From contig OZ024834.1 in assembly GCA_964016985.1 (NCBI GenBank), positions 87,704,937 through 87,768,936 of the forward strand: a stretch of 64,000 bases of DNA, in the 5' to 3' direction. Below the pieces are notes generated by a model. That model had not been told where the DNA came from, did no database searches, and saw only the letters and a list, made by a program, of their open reading frames with translations. This document shows, piece by piece, positions 54,290 to 64,000 of the stretch. The first letter of the stretch is position 1; each line of letters opens with the position of its first letter. Source of the stretch: Anodontia alba (taxonomy: Eukaryota > Mollusca > Bivalvia > Lucinida > Lucinidae). The position numbers and the translations under genes are program-made.

Positions 54290-54355
54290 ATGTATGACTA
54301 CCTGAATCCAGATGATGGTGATTTAGCCAATGGAGGGACTGTCCTGAAACTTGTG
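54290..54355 (+). CDS. Candidate alternative first coding exon 3
   Basis: ATG (G at -3), after an in-frame TAA at 54269-54271, opens 22 codons (MYDYLNPDDGDLANGGTVLK then LV) and ends CTTGTG|GTAAAATA. The donor is weaker than those of the exons at 41897 and 48977. The peptide is acidic and hydrophilic with no signal peptide. The three exons share strand, phase and general character. Confidence 0.42.
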
Positions 54356-54741
54356 GTAAAATATTTTATGATTATCACATATATAACGGAGTTTTGGAAG
54401 GGTTTTGGCGACACATAGTGATAATCCAAACCAGACAAACGGTTAGCTACAAGCTTCACTATTTTTATTGTTTATGTTTACTTTCAGTTTCCCATCACTG
54501 GGAGTAGGTAAACAATACAAGTTTGTGAGAAAGTGCACATATAGAAAATGGTTAACTAATTAGTTCTGACGACTCAACATGCTGAGAATGAGTACTTCAG
54601 AGAATATTTAGGAAACATTTCTGTGTCAGGAGAATAGCTGTTTAAGGTGAATTGAATAGGCTCAGGTCAGCCTGCAGATTAGTTCAGGGATTTTTGTGGT
54701 TCTCAGTTTAGATTTAGAAAAGTAAAGCTGGTCTAGCTGCA

Positions 54742-54960
54742 TTAACCAATTTTAGGCCAGCAAAAAGAGTAATTGGCAAACAGTGCAGACCCAGATCAGA
54801 CTCACAGAATGTGGCATCTGATCAAGGTTGTCTAAACTGTTTGCACAAATGCACAAATTTCTATAAAACATAGTAATAATTAAAACAAACCAGACACCCT
54901 GCTATTGGAAATAGACTGACCCAAATAGTTGTGGTAGAAGAGGCCACACAACAGAAATGG
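54742..54960 (+). repeat. Family E element with right flank, copy 1 of a duplicated block
   Basis: AATTGGCAAACAGTGCAGAC, GTGGCATCTGATCAAGGTTG, then AAAACAAACCAGACACCCTG and AGTTGTGGTAGAAGAGGCCA. The same blocks follow in order at 58480-58700. Confidence 0.75.
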
Positions 54961-55265
54961 GTCAAAGTGTTGCCTGCTGTAGGAAAATACTTTTCCTGTT
55001 TTACCAAGCAGATTATAGATAAACACTTGATAATTCAGGATGCATGTTGATATATCTGTATGAGGGATCACAATATCTTCAGCTCCTACATTGCTGAATC
55101 AGGCTGTTTGTTACCTGTGGTAGTTATACAAAGCACTGTCATTATTAATTGGGTCACAGCAAGCAAAAGTGTGTGTGTGTGAACATGCACAAAAAGCACA
55201 AATTCAGAGTCATACCACACATAGGCAAAGTCTCATCAAAGCATTTGCTCTCCATTGATATATTC
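54961..55265 (+). other. No gene recognised
   Basis: Part (about 55150-55260) is distantly like family L (AAAAAGCACAAATTCAGAGT, CAAAGTCTCATCAAAGCATT). Confidence 0.45.
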
Positions 55266-55267
55266 TA

Positions 55268-55965
55268 CTATAGAGTCTACTGCCTGACCCATTGTTGTGG
55301 TCACAGAGTCTACTGCCTGACCCATTGTTGTGGTCATAGAATCTACTGTCTGACCCACTGTTGTGGTCATAGAGTCTACTGCCTGCCCCACTGTCATGGT
55401 CATAGTCTACTTCCTGACCCACTGTTGTGGTCATAGAGTCTACTTCCTGACCCACTGTTATGGTCATAGTCTACTGCCTGACCCACTGTTGTGGTCATAG
55501 AGTCAAGTGCCTGACCCATTGTCATGGTCATAGTCTATTGGCTGTTGTGATCATAGTCTTCTGCCTGACCCACTGTTTCAATCATAGAATCTACTGCCTG
55601 ACCCACTGTTGTGATGATAGAGCCTACTACCTGACCCACTGTCAGTGATAGGGTCTGCTGCCTGACCCACTGTTGTGATCATAGAGTCTATTGCTTGACC
55701 CACCATGGTCATAGTCTACTGCCTGACCCACTGTTGTGGTCATAGAGTCTACTGCCTTACCCACTGTCATGGTCATAGGGTTTACTGCCTGACCCACTGT
55801 TGTGATCGTAGTCTACTGCCTGACCCACTGTCATGGTGATAAAGTCTACTGTCTGACCCACTGTCATGGTCATAGAGTCTACTGCCTGACCCACTGTTGT
55901 GATCATAGTCTACTGCCTGACCCATTTTTGTGATCAGAGAGTCTACTGCCCGACACACTGACATG
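55268..55965 (+). repeat. 33/30-bp minisatellite
   Basis: About 21 copies. The long unit is TAGAGTCTACTGCCTGACCC then ACTGTTGTGGTCA (33 bp); the short unit lacks one triplet-sized piece (TAGTCTACT, 30 bp). The two forms alternate irregularly. All lengths are multiples of 3, so both strands stay open (YCLTHCCGHRV on plus, SGSGSRLYDHN on minus), an accident of the unit length. Confidence 0.93.
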
Positions 55966-56064
55966 CAGTTGAAGAGGGCAGCAGAATTGTTAACCATGAT
56001 TATTAACCCTATGCCCTTTTGGTCAGGAGAGGGTAATTAGAAAAAGCCTTGTGCACAGGCAGTG

Positions 56065-56175
56065 CTGTGAAATACCATACCCAACTTGTCCAATTTCCCT
56101 AAGGACAAGTAATAAATTTCAATTTACTTGTCCTGGGACAAGGACATCACAGCTCTAGCTAAGAAGAGTATCCAG
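56065..56175 (+). repeat. Dispersed module M, copy 2
   Basis: TGTGAAATACCATACCCAAC, CCTAAGGACAAGTAATAAAT and TTACTTGTCCTGGGACAAGG; repeats 43062-43165. Confidence 0.65.
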
Positions 56176-56179
56176 ATTA

Positions 56180-56308
56180 TTAGATATATATTTTTCTTAT
56201 TTCTCGAAGAAAACATATGTTTTGGATATTCATTAGAAGAGCCTCATCAAGCACTTCCCGTGAGTACCCACAATATATGTTTTCTTCAAGAAATAAGAAA
56301 ATTATCAA
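56180..56308 (+). repeat. Fold-back family B element
   Basis: TTTTTCTTATTTCTCGAAGA to CTTCAAGAAATAAGAAAATT; the centre has decayed. Confidence 0.75.
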
Positions 56309-56565
56309 TTTGGATTTGGAACATTCACTTGTCTGAGGTCCGTGGACAAGTAATAAAATTTGCTAATTCCACAACCCTGCAACAGGGTATAAGTCTTACT
56401 AATCCAGATATATGTTTTCCTTTTGATCATTTTAAATCCAAAATACAAACTATGCACTGTAGTATTATGGTTTATTCTTTTGTTTGTTGTTAAGATCAGG
56501 TCTGTCAGAGGTCAACAGTAGTTGATCAAGGTTGACCAATCCTTGATTTTATCAAAAGTTATTTA

Positions 56566-56753
56566 TGGCTCCAGATAAGGTGCTTTTTTCAACAAACAAA
56601 TACTGAGAGTTTTCTTATTTCCCTTAAAAACATATGTGGGTACTCATTAGAAGTGCCTCTCTGAGGCGCTTCTAATGAGTACCCACAATGTATGTTTTCA
56701 TGGGGAAAAAAGAAAAAAAAATATTTACCTGATATTCCTGTTTTCTAGAGCCG
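56566..56753 (+). repeat. Fold-back family B element
   Basis: GGCTCCAGATAAGGTGCTTT to GTTTTCTAGAGCCG; inner arms meet at GTGCCTCTCTGAGGCGC. Confidence 0.8.
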
Positions 56754-57069
56754 TGGTTAGTACACAAAAGTCCCCCTGAGTCTTTTGAAATTGTAGAACA
56801 GGAGGATAACATTACAATCCGAGAGTCTGCTCTCATAATAACTGCTGTGTGAATCTTCACAGCAGGATTGGGGCTAAAACCTTCCCAATTTTCAGCAAAT
56901 CATGACACTTTGAGGAGGTTGCATGTTTTATTTGTTTTACAGAGGAGATATTAACAGACTTTAGATTTGTGACATGTCATTGAGTGGTTATCATAAAAGA
57001 GCTGTAAGATTGAGAAATCAAATTTCCATAATTATCTTCAATGATAATATTACAGAACTATTATTACTT

Positions 57070-57221
57070 TTGAGGTAGGGTGATGGTAAGGGGTGCTGCA
57101 CTTGCATCACGTGGGGGAAGGAGGCATGTTTGTATTTCTTTTGCTACAGTGTTGGCATTCACTTTTTCCCTCATCCACTTCTGTTAGTCTTTTGCCTCTT
57201 AGCTATTCTCTCCTGTCCTTT

Positions 57222-57262
<41 letters not shown>

Positions 57263-57325
57263 GAAGATGACAAAATCACCCACAAGAGTTGACTTGACAT
57301 TCAACAAGAACTTTAATATTGCCAT
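57070..57325 (+). repeat. SINE family I, diverged copy
   Basis: GGTGATGGTAAGGGGTGCTG, CTACAGTGTTGGCATTCAC, a (CT)n expansion at 57228-57258, then GACAAAATCACCCACAAGAG. Confidence 0.65.
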
Positions 57326-57494
57326 TGAACACAAGAAGTGAGCTGCCATTCAGTGCAAGGAATAAAATATGTGTCTGTTTTGGGAATTCACTTAAATTAT
57401 TCACAGGAGTGATGCATCAAACTAGAAAACAAACTTATCCTTTCTTGGCGAGACATTGAAGACAGAATATAGAAAGGTTATGGCATTATAGATC

Positions 57495-57686
57495 ATAGTT
57501 CCAGATAAATGGGGGTAGCCACAAAATATTTTTATTATTTCTCTGTGAAATCATATGTTGTGGGTACTCATTAGAAGTGCCTCAGTGAGGCACCTCTAAT
57601 GAGCACCACAACATATGTTTTCATGGATTAATAAGAAAAATGTCAGCAGTTTTCGGGAAAAAAAAGGGGTCTTATCTGAAGCTGTG
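57495..57686 (+). repeat. Fold-back family B element
   Basis: CATAGTTCCAGATAAATGGG to GTCTTATCTGAAGCTGTGA; GTGCCTCAGTGAGGCAC centre. Confidence 0.8.
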
Positions 57687-57792
57687 ATAGATGCATGGTG
57701 GAACTCAGACAGATTATATTTTGCAGGCTTCATAGTTCTGTATTAACCCTAAATATTCAACTGACATGCTTTAGCAATGTGATCCCAGATCA

Positions 57793-58090
57793 GCCAGCGC
57801 TCAGTTGGATGCGCATCCGACCTGAGATCAAGAGGTTGCGGGTTCGACCCTCACCAGGTTGGCAACATTCTTTCGTGGAGATCGTTCATGAAATATTTTC
57901 TACGTTCATTTTCTCCCTTCCGCTGATTCAAGAATGGCAGTTGTCAGTTTCTGGCGAAAGAATGTGCACAATACTGGTTAACCGCTTAGAGGACTAAGTC
58001 TTCCCAGTAAAAGTGTGGATAGTTAAACTGACTGCGCTCGACATGACCCCATAGGGTTGACTGGGCCATAAAACTTCAACACAAACAAAG
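57793..58090 (+). repeat. tRNA-derived SINE, family S2, best-preserved copy
   Basis: Head with GCGCTCAGTTGGATGCGCAT (A box) and TTGCGGGTTCGACCCTCACC (B box), body GGCAACATTCTTTCGTGGAG, GTTAACCGCTTAGAGGACTA, 3' end GACCCCATAGGGTTGACTGG and a CAACACAAACAAA tail. The B box is an exact match to the tRNA consensus GGTTCGANNC. Confidence 0.8.
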
Positions 58091-58119
58091 TAATCCCAGA
58101 TCAACTGAAGGAGCAGTTA

Positions 58120-58309
58120 CATAGCTAGATAAGAGTGGGTATCCATATAATATTTTTCTTTTTTGCAAGTCAGAAAAAAAAGCAAAAAAAAAAAAAATTC
58201 TTATTTGTCCACAAAAACAGATTGTGGGTACTCAACAGAAACATCCCGTGGAGATGCTTCTAATGCATACCCACAACATATGCTTTTGTGGAGAAATAAG
58301 AAAACTATC
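58120..58309 (+). repeat. Fold-back family B element
   Basis: CATAGCTAGATAAGAGTGGG on the left; an A run (58183-58197) interrupts the arm; right end GGAGAAATAAGAAAACTATC. Confidence 0.75.
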
Positions 58310-58324
58310 AGATCTGTCACATTT

Positions 58325-58478
58325 TACCATATTTGCCTTAAGTATTTACATAGAGCTCTGAACATAGATCCCGAGAAGATGGTGCAACATGCTGTATCTG
58401 ATCTTTGTCTGCACTCTTTGCTTCTGGTCCAACAGGTTTCAGACTTGTAAAAACGTAGCATAAATTTTACAAGAAGAA
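58325..58478 (+). repeat. Fold-back family F, degraded
   Basis: TACCATATTTGCCTTAAGTA and ATCTGATCTTTGTCTGCACT. Confidence 0.5.
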
Positions 58479-58479
58479 T

Positions 58480-58700
58480 AATACCGGTAGTAAGGTGACC
58501 TCCAAAAGGGTAATTGGCTAACAATGCAGACCCAGATCAGACACCGCAGATTGCAGCGTCTGATCAGGGTCTACATTGTTTGCATTGAATACATAATTTG
58601 CTATAAATGCATAGTAATATAGTAATAATAAAAACAAACCAGACACCTTGCTGTTAGAAATAGACTGGTCCAAAGAGTTGTGGTAGAAGAGTCCACTTGA
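58480..58700 (+). repeat. Family E element with right flank, copy 2 of the duplicated block
   Basis: AATTGGCTAACAATGCAGAC, AGATTGCAGCGTCTGATCAG, AAAACAAACCAGACACCTTG. Confidence 0.75.
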
Positions 58701-58844
58701 TATATAAGGGTTTAGAACAGTTCTGGTAAATATGGTAAATGCCTCTTCAGGCAAACAAATTGACTTGGTCAAATTTTAGCTTAAATCCAGTAACAAGGTG
58801 TGTGACTATTTAGGATAAATACATTAAGGTCTGGGCAATGATGA

Positions 58845-59065
58845 ACGCTTTCAGCCTTGCACATCAAAACATACCTTTGCAAACAGTGTAGATCCAGATG
58901 AGACCCTTTGTTTGAGTGATCTCATCAGGATCTACACAGTTTGCTGCTGTTCTGTTTTTTTTTTTTTTGTTATTTTAGACTGAACCCCCATTTGCATCAA
59001 TGGATATGTCCAAATTCAGTGATGGAAATGTTCACTTCGGAAACTCAGAGATGAAAGGGGTTAAT
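58845..59065 (-). repeat. Fold-back family C element, reversed
   Basis: AACGCTTTCAGCCTTGCACA to CAGAGATGAAAGGGGTTAA; core GTAGATCCAGATGAGACCCT against TCATCAGGATCTACAC. Confidence 0.75.
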
Positions 59066-59440
59066 GCCTAAAGCAAATTTGGAACAGACAAAAAATTCAA
59101 TGAAAGTAAAACAGCATTTCATGTCAGTTGTCTGCAAAACAGATGAGTCACATAACATGTCAAGTTTTTTTTTTCTTTGGAGCTATTATGTGTCTGTGGA
59201 AATATATAATCTGATCATAGTCCTCATTGTTGTTGTATTCTTGTTTAGGTTTTCCATGGTCTCAGTGTGTATACATATTTATGGTTCTGCCAGACGTTGT
59301 GGCATTTATCATTACTTTGTGATCTGCTAGATTAATACATTTGTCTAGGAATAGTTAATGCTTTGAGTTTGATAGACACGTGTTGTTTTTTTTGTGAAAT
59401 CTGACTTAAGACATGTAGGATCTTTATAGATCCAAATGAA
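59066..59440 (+). other. No gene recognised
   Basis: Nothing identified before the minisatellite begins. Confidence 0.5.
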
Positions 59441-62335
59441 CATGCCAATAAATAACAAGTTGCATATACATGTATAATAAATCCTGGACCCTAATCAACC
59501 TGTCAATAGATGTCACTGTGTGTATCAGCATTGTAAACCCAAATCCACCTGTCAGTAGATGACTGCATGTATCAGAATTATGGACCCATATCAACCTGTA
59601 AGCAGATGACACTGTTTGTATCAGCATTGTGGACCCAAATCAACCTGCCAGTAGATGTCACTGCATGTATCAGCATTGTGGTCTCATATCAACCTACCAA
59701 TAGATGTCACTGCATGCATCAGCAGTTTGAACCCAATTAAACCTGCCAATAACTGCTGCTGCACGTATAAGCATTGTATACCCAAACCCTACTGTCAATA
59801 GATGCCACTGCATATCTCAGCATATTGGTGGACCTATATCAGTCTGCCAATACATGACACTCTGTGTATCAGCATTGTTGACCCATATCAACCTGCATGA
59901 CACTGCATGTATCAGCTGACACTGCATGTATCTTGTATCAACATCTTGTATCACTTAAGTCCTCTTGCCAGTTGATGACACTGCATGTATCAGCATTGTG
60001 GACCCAAACCAATAGATGACACTGCATGTATGAGAAGTGTTCTTTACATGACACTGCATGTATCAGCATTGTGCACCCAAATCCTCTTGCCAGTTGCATT
60101 GTAAATCCAATCAACCTGCCAATAGATGACACTGCATGTATCGACATTGTAAATCCAATCAACCTGCCAATAGATGACACTGCATGTATCAACATTGTAA
60201 ATCCAAATCAACTTGCCAATAGATGACACTGCATGTATCAGCATTGTAAATTCAAATCAGCCTGCCAATAGATGACACTGCATGTATCAGCATTGTAAAT
60301 TCAAATCAGCCTGCCAATAGATGACACTGCATGTATCAGCATTGTAATTCCAAATCAACCTGCCAATAGATGACACTGCATGTATCAGCATTGTAAATCC
60401 AATCAGCCTGCCAATAGATGACACTGCATGTATCAGCATTGTAAATCCAATCAGCCTGCCAATAGATGACACTGCATGTATCAACATTGTAAATCCAATC
60501 AACCTGCCAATAGATGACACTGCATGTATCAACATTGTAAATCCAATCAACCTGCCAATAGATGACACTGCATGTATCAACATTGTAAATCCAAATCAAT
60601 ATGCCAATAGATGACATTGCATGTATCAGCATTGTAAATCCAAATCAACATGCCAATAGATGACACTGCATGTATCAGCATTGTGAATCCAAATCAACCT
60701 ACCAATAAATGATACTGCATGTATCAGCATTGTAAATCCAAATCAACTTGCCAATAGATGACACTGCATGTATCAGCATTGTGAATCCAAATCAACCTAC
60801 CAATAAATGATACTGCATGTATCAGCATTGTAAATCCAAATCAACTTGCCAATAGATGACACTGCATGTATCAGCATTGTAAATCCAAATCAACTTGCCA
60901 ATAGATGACACTGCATGTATCAGCATTGTAAATCCAAATCAATCTGCCAATAGATGACACTGCATGTATCAGCATTGTGAATCCAAATCAGCCTGCCAAT
61001 AGATGACACTGCATGTATCAGCATTGTAATTCCAAATCAGCCTGCCAATAGATGACACTGCATGTATCAGCATTGTAAATCCAAAGCAACCTACAAATAG
61101 ATGAGCATGTATAAGCATTGTGGACCCACATCCTCTTGCCAGTTGCATTGTAAATCCAATCAACCTGCCAATAGATGACACTGCATGTATCGACATTGTA
61201 AATCCAATCAACCTGCCAATAGATGACACTGCATGTATCAACATTGTAAATCCAAATCAACTTGCCAATAGATGACACTGCATGTATCAGCATTGTAAAT
61301 TCAAATCAGCCTGCCAATAGATGACACTGCATGTATCAGCATTGTAAATTCAAATCAGCCTGCCAATAGATGACACTGCATGTATCAGCATTGTAATTCC
61401 AAATCAACCTGCCAATAGATGACACTGCATGTATCAGCATTGTAAATCCAATCAGCCTGCCAATAGATGACACTGCATGTATCAACATTGTAAATCCAAT
61501 CAACCTGCCAATAGATGACACTGCATGTATCAACATTGTAAATCCAATCAACCTGCCAATAGATGACACTGCATGTATCAACATTGTAAATCCAAATCAA
61601 TATGCCAATAGATGACATTGCATGTATCAGCATTGTAAATCCAAATCAACATGCCAATAGATGACACTGCATGTATCAGCATTGTGAATCCAAATCAACC
61701 TACCAATAAATGATACTGCATGTATCAGCATTGTAAATCCAAATCAACTTGCCAATAGATGACACTGCATGTATCAGCATTGTGAATCCAAATCAACCTA
61801 CCAATAAATGATACTGCATGTATCAGCATTGTAAATCCAAATCAACTTGCCAATAGATGACACTGCATGTATCAGCATTGTAAATCCAAATCAACTTGCC
61901 AATAGATGACACTGCATGTATCAACATTGTAAATCCAAATCAATCTGCCAATAGATGACACTGCATGTATCAGCATTGTAAATCCAAATCAATCTGCCAA
62001 TAGATGACACTGCATGTATCAGCATTGTAAATCCAAATCAATCTGCCAATAGATGACACTGCATGTATCAGCATTGTAAATCCAAATCAACCTGCCAGTA
62101 GATGACACTGCATGTATCAGCATTGTAAATCCAAATCAATCTGCCAATAGATGACACTGCATGTATCAGCATTGTAAATCCAAATCAACCTGCCAGTAGA
62201 TGACACTGCATGTATCAGCATTGTAATTCCCAATCAACCTACAAATAGATTAGCATGTATAAGCATTGTGGACCCACATCAACCTGCCAAAAGAGGACAC
62301 TGCATGTATGAGCAACATAAACCCAAAGCACCTGC
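59440..62335 (+). repeat. 49-bp minisatellite
   Basis: About 58 copies of TAGATGACACTGCATGTATC then AGCATTGTAAATCCAAATCA and ACCTGCCAA (49 bp), with 47-48-bp variants lacking one or two A of CCAAATC. The outer monomers (59440-60000 and 62220-62335) are the most diverged and the centre is nearly uniform, as expected of unequal exchange. Confidence 0.95.
60085..61930 (+). repeat. About 1-kb duplicated block inside the 49-bp minisatellite
   Basis: Marker variants occur twice in the same order: CTCTTGCCAGTTGCATTGTA (60085 and 61131), then GTATCGACATTG, AATCAATATGCCAATAG and ACCAATAAATGATACTGC. Early markers are about 1,049 bases apart. After about 60470 the offset drops by one monomer because copy 1 has an extra 48-bp unit. 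Confidence 0.88.
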
Positions 62336-62890
62336 TGAAAGCTGACTTAATACATACAAGTACATGAAAGACCCGAATCTGTTTGCTAGTTTACATATTC
62401 TGTGATATTAGTATACTCAGTACAGACTGAATTAATGCAAGACTGACAAAACTTCTGTAATTCTGTTGTAAGAATTTGAAAACCTGATCTGGACCCGAGC
62501 TGTACACGTGCAATTATGCAGATAATTTTGCTTCTATGTGCATAGGTTTTCTCAGGTTAATCAGTGAGCTGAGCCTGATCACACTGAAAAAGAGTTTATT
62601 ACACAGACAGTAAAGACAACAATCAACCTGCAAAGCTACTCAGTCTGAGCGAGCCTATTTGGTGTATGGAATCTTGGCATATTGTGGAATTTATTGGCAG
62701 AAAACATTTTGGCCCTGACCTGACTGCATATTTACACAGACCTGTGTGTTGTAAGCCTTTACTTGATATAAAATAAGTTGCAGTGTTTTGATATGAGTTT
62801 GAAAGATGTGGTTGCAGGTTGCTGGAAATATCATCAGTCACAGGTGAATGCTGCACGAACAGAATTTTATAATCACTCTCTGGGCAAATT
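62336..62890 (+). other. No gene recognised
   Basis: No splice-flanked frame; no repeat family was seen except TGATCTGGACCCGAGCTGTA near 62485. Confidence 0.45.
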
Positions 62891-62894
62891 CTGT

Positions 62895-63113
62895 AAACAC
62901 CCTCTGGGCTAATTCAGCAGACGACAAATTCACAATTTTTTCTTGTTTTTTTTTTGTTGTTGTTTTTTCTTGCAGAAAATTGGCTTTCACATTTCATGCA
63001 AATTGTCTCCTTAGGAGACAGTTTGCATGAAATGTCAAAGCCAATTTTCGGTTAAAAATAAAAATTTCAAAATGTTGTCTGCTGAAATGTTTACCCAGCA
63101 TGCAAAGCTTTAA
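62895..63113 (+). repeat. Fold-back family A element
   Basis: CACCCTCTGGGCTAATTCAG to CAGCATGCAAAGCTTTAA; near-perfect inner palindrome TTGTCTCCTTAGGAGACA. Confidence 0.82.
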
Positions 63114-63235
63114 TATAGTCTCAATGCAGTTGTGTGTCAACATTTCACTGAAATTGTGCAAGTAGTGTACAATCAGTATTACGGGTAATTCTGTCTTCAG
63201 CAGGGTAAAGGTGAACACTCCCCTGTCCCAAAGAT

Positions 63236-63275
63236 TATATATATATATATATATGTATGTATTATATAATATAAA
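63236..63275 (+). repeat. (TA)n microsatellite
   Basis: TATATATATATATATATAT with G interruptions. Confidence 0.9.
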
Positions 63276-63444
63276 TAAAGATATGGTACATAGATCTTGT
63301 TGAAACAGCTCTTAAGAGAACCGTCTTGTTAGGATCTGTTCTGATCGCTGCTTAATGCAGAAGGAACAAAAAAAATTGTCATCTGAATGCATTGTACTGA
63401 GTCTTCTGACTTTATATGGTGCTATGATTGTTGTTTTGAAGATT

Positions 63445-63680
63445 TTGAGCTCACCTGAGCCAAAGGCCCATATATAAACTTATAGTATAGGCATGCTCCA
63501 TCGTACGTTATCCCTCTGTCAAAATTTTCTCTTCATTAAAATATGTTCTGGGATCCCACTTGACCATCTCGATCTACTTCCCTTTGCAGAATGGGTTATT
63601 TCTCTTCCCCACAGTGGTTTGTTCAGTAATTATTCTAATTACTGTAGTTGACGCCTCGTTAAACCTGAACTCATCATCAT
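63445..63680 (+). repeat. Repeat family G start joined to a SINE-type tail
   Basis: GAGCTCACCTGAGCCAAAGG begins a family G fragment. TAGTTGACGCCTCGTTAAAC then CTGAACTCATCATCATC looks like a SINE 3' end. Confidence 0.5.
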
Positions 63681-63754
63681 CAACTTGTTACTGTCGGAAT
63701 GTGAAGTTGTACAGCAATAAACAGGCTTAATGCTAACAATTACTCGAAAAAAAA

Positions 63755-63850
63755 TAAGGACACCTTAAGTCCTTACCATACTTACCAAAATTTGCATACC
63801 TGACAGTGCCGACAGACTAACATTGCAGGATAGGATCAAACTACTTTTTT
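63755..63850 (-). repeat. Fold-back family F fragment
   Basis: AAGGACACCTTAAGTCCTTA then CCATACTTACCAAAATTTGC. Confidence 0.4.
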
Positions 63851-63897
63851 GATAGTATGAACTGTTTGGTAGATACAATACTGCACTTGCAAACAGA

Positions 63898-64000
63898 TTA
63901 ACCCATTTTAGTTGGAAGGCCCCAAAAGGAATAAGTGGCAAACAGTGCAGACCCAGATCACACACTGCAGAATGCATATGGTTTAGAAATTTTTCTCTAG
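63898..64000 (+). repeat. Fold-back family E element, cut by the window edge
   Basis: TTAACCCATTTTAGTTGGAA, GGCAAACAGTGCAGACCCAG and the first bases of the far arm. Confidence 0.6.

Noticed and set aside
57793..57865. Functional tRNA gene.
   Set aside because: The sequence after the B box continues as a SINE body found at other loci; no paired acceptor stem.
60287..61633. Repeated minus-strand frames of 82-98 codons.
   Set aside because: The frame is kept by the 49-bp unit only over a few monomers; the same peptide recurs because the DNA repeats.
59440..62335. CRISPR-like regular repeat spacing.
   Set aside because: Units are contiguous with no unique spacers, and the genome context is eukaryotic.

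Overview
The window looks like nuclear DNA from a marine mollusc, most likely a bivalve. This is an inference from three things: small coding exons with canonical splice sites in a sea of introns, a rhamnose-binding-lectin domain of the kind expanded in bivalves, and an extreme density of short non-autonomous repeats (fold-back elements, tRNA-derived SINEs, minisatellites). Nothing bacterial or viral was recognised, and I found no transposase or reverse-transcriptase reading frame. Almost every long open frame is a shadow of a repeat.

Coding content, all on the + strand, is sparse. (1) 600-723, 2232-2327 and 3404-3705 splice in frame into a type II membrane protein with a transmembrane anchor, a short acidic stalk and one complete SUEL/Gal_Lectin domain; its 5' end lies upstream of the first exon. 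(2) 9352-9440 and 12376-12557 splice in frame, through a GC-AG intron, into an 87-residue predicted secreted, cysteine-free, helical protein. A terminal exon with a poly(A) signal (23825 to about 24400) may be its 3' UTR. (3) 41897-41956, 48977-49051 and 54290-54355 each start with ATG and end at a GT donor in phase 0. They look like three alternative first exons of one gene whose body lies beyond the right edge.

Repeat layout. 1-28 kb: introns and intergenic DNA packed with fold-back families (called A to F here), SINEs, and a family G beginning TTTTAGCTCACC and ending in GGTGAGC. 28.7-33.65 kb: a 5-kb satellite of 27-bp monomers that passes from monomeric to a 7-monomer (185-bp) higher-order repeat and then a 3-monomer (about 81-bp) one. 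33.7-42 kb: fewer repeats, with homopolymers, microsatellites and two inverted copies of a C/T-rich element, one interrupted by a SINE with a clear target-site duplication. 42.5-42.85 kb: an array of the palindrome GGATATCC within AT-rich arms. 43-59 kb: fold-back elements and SINEs around the candidate first exons, plus a 33/30-bp minisatellite at 55.3-55.96 kb. 59.4-62.3 kb: a 49-bp minisatellite containing a roughly 1-kb internal duplication. 62.9-64 kb: further dispersed elements.

All repeat family names are local labels made by comparing copies within the window. Copy boundaries are accurate to about 5-20 bases unless a target-site duplication fixes them.
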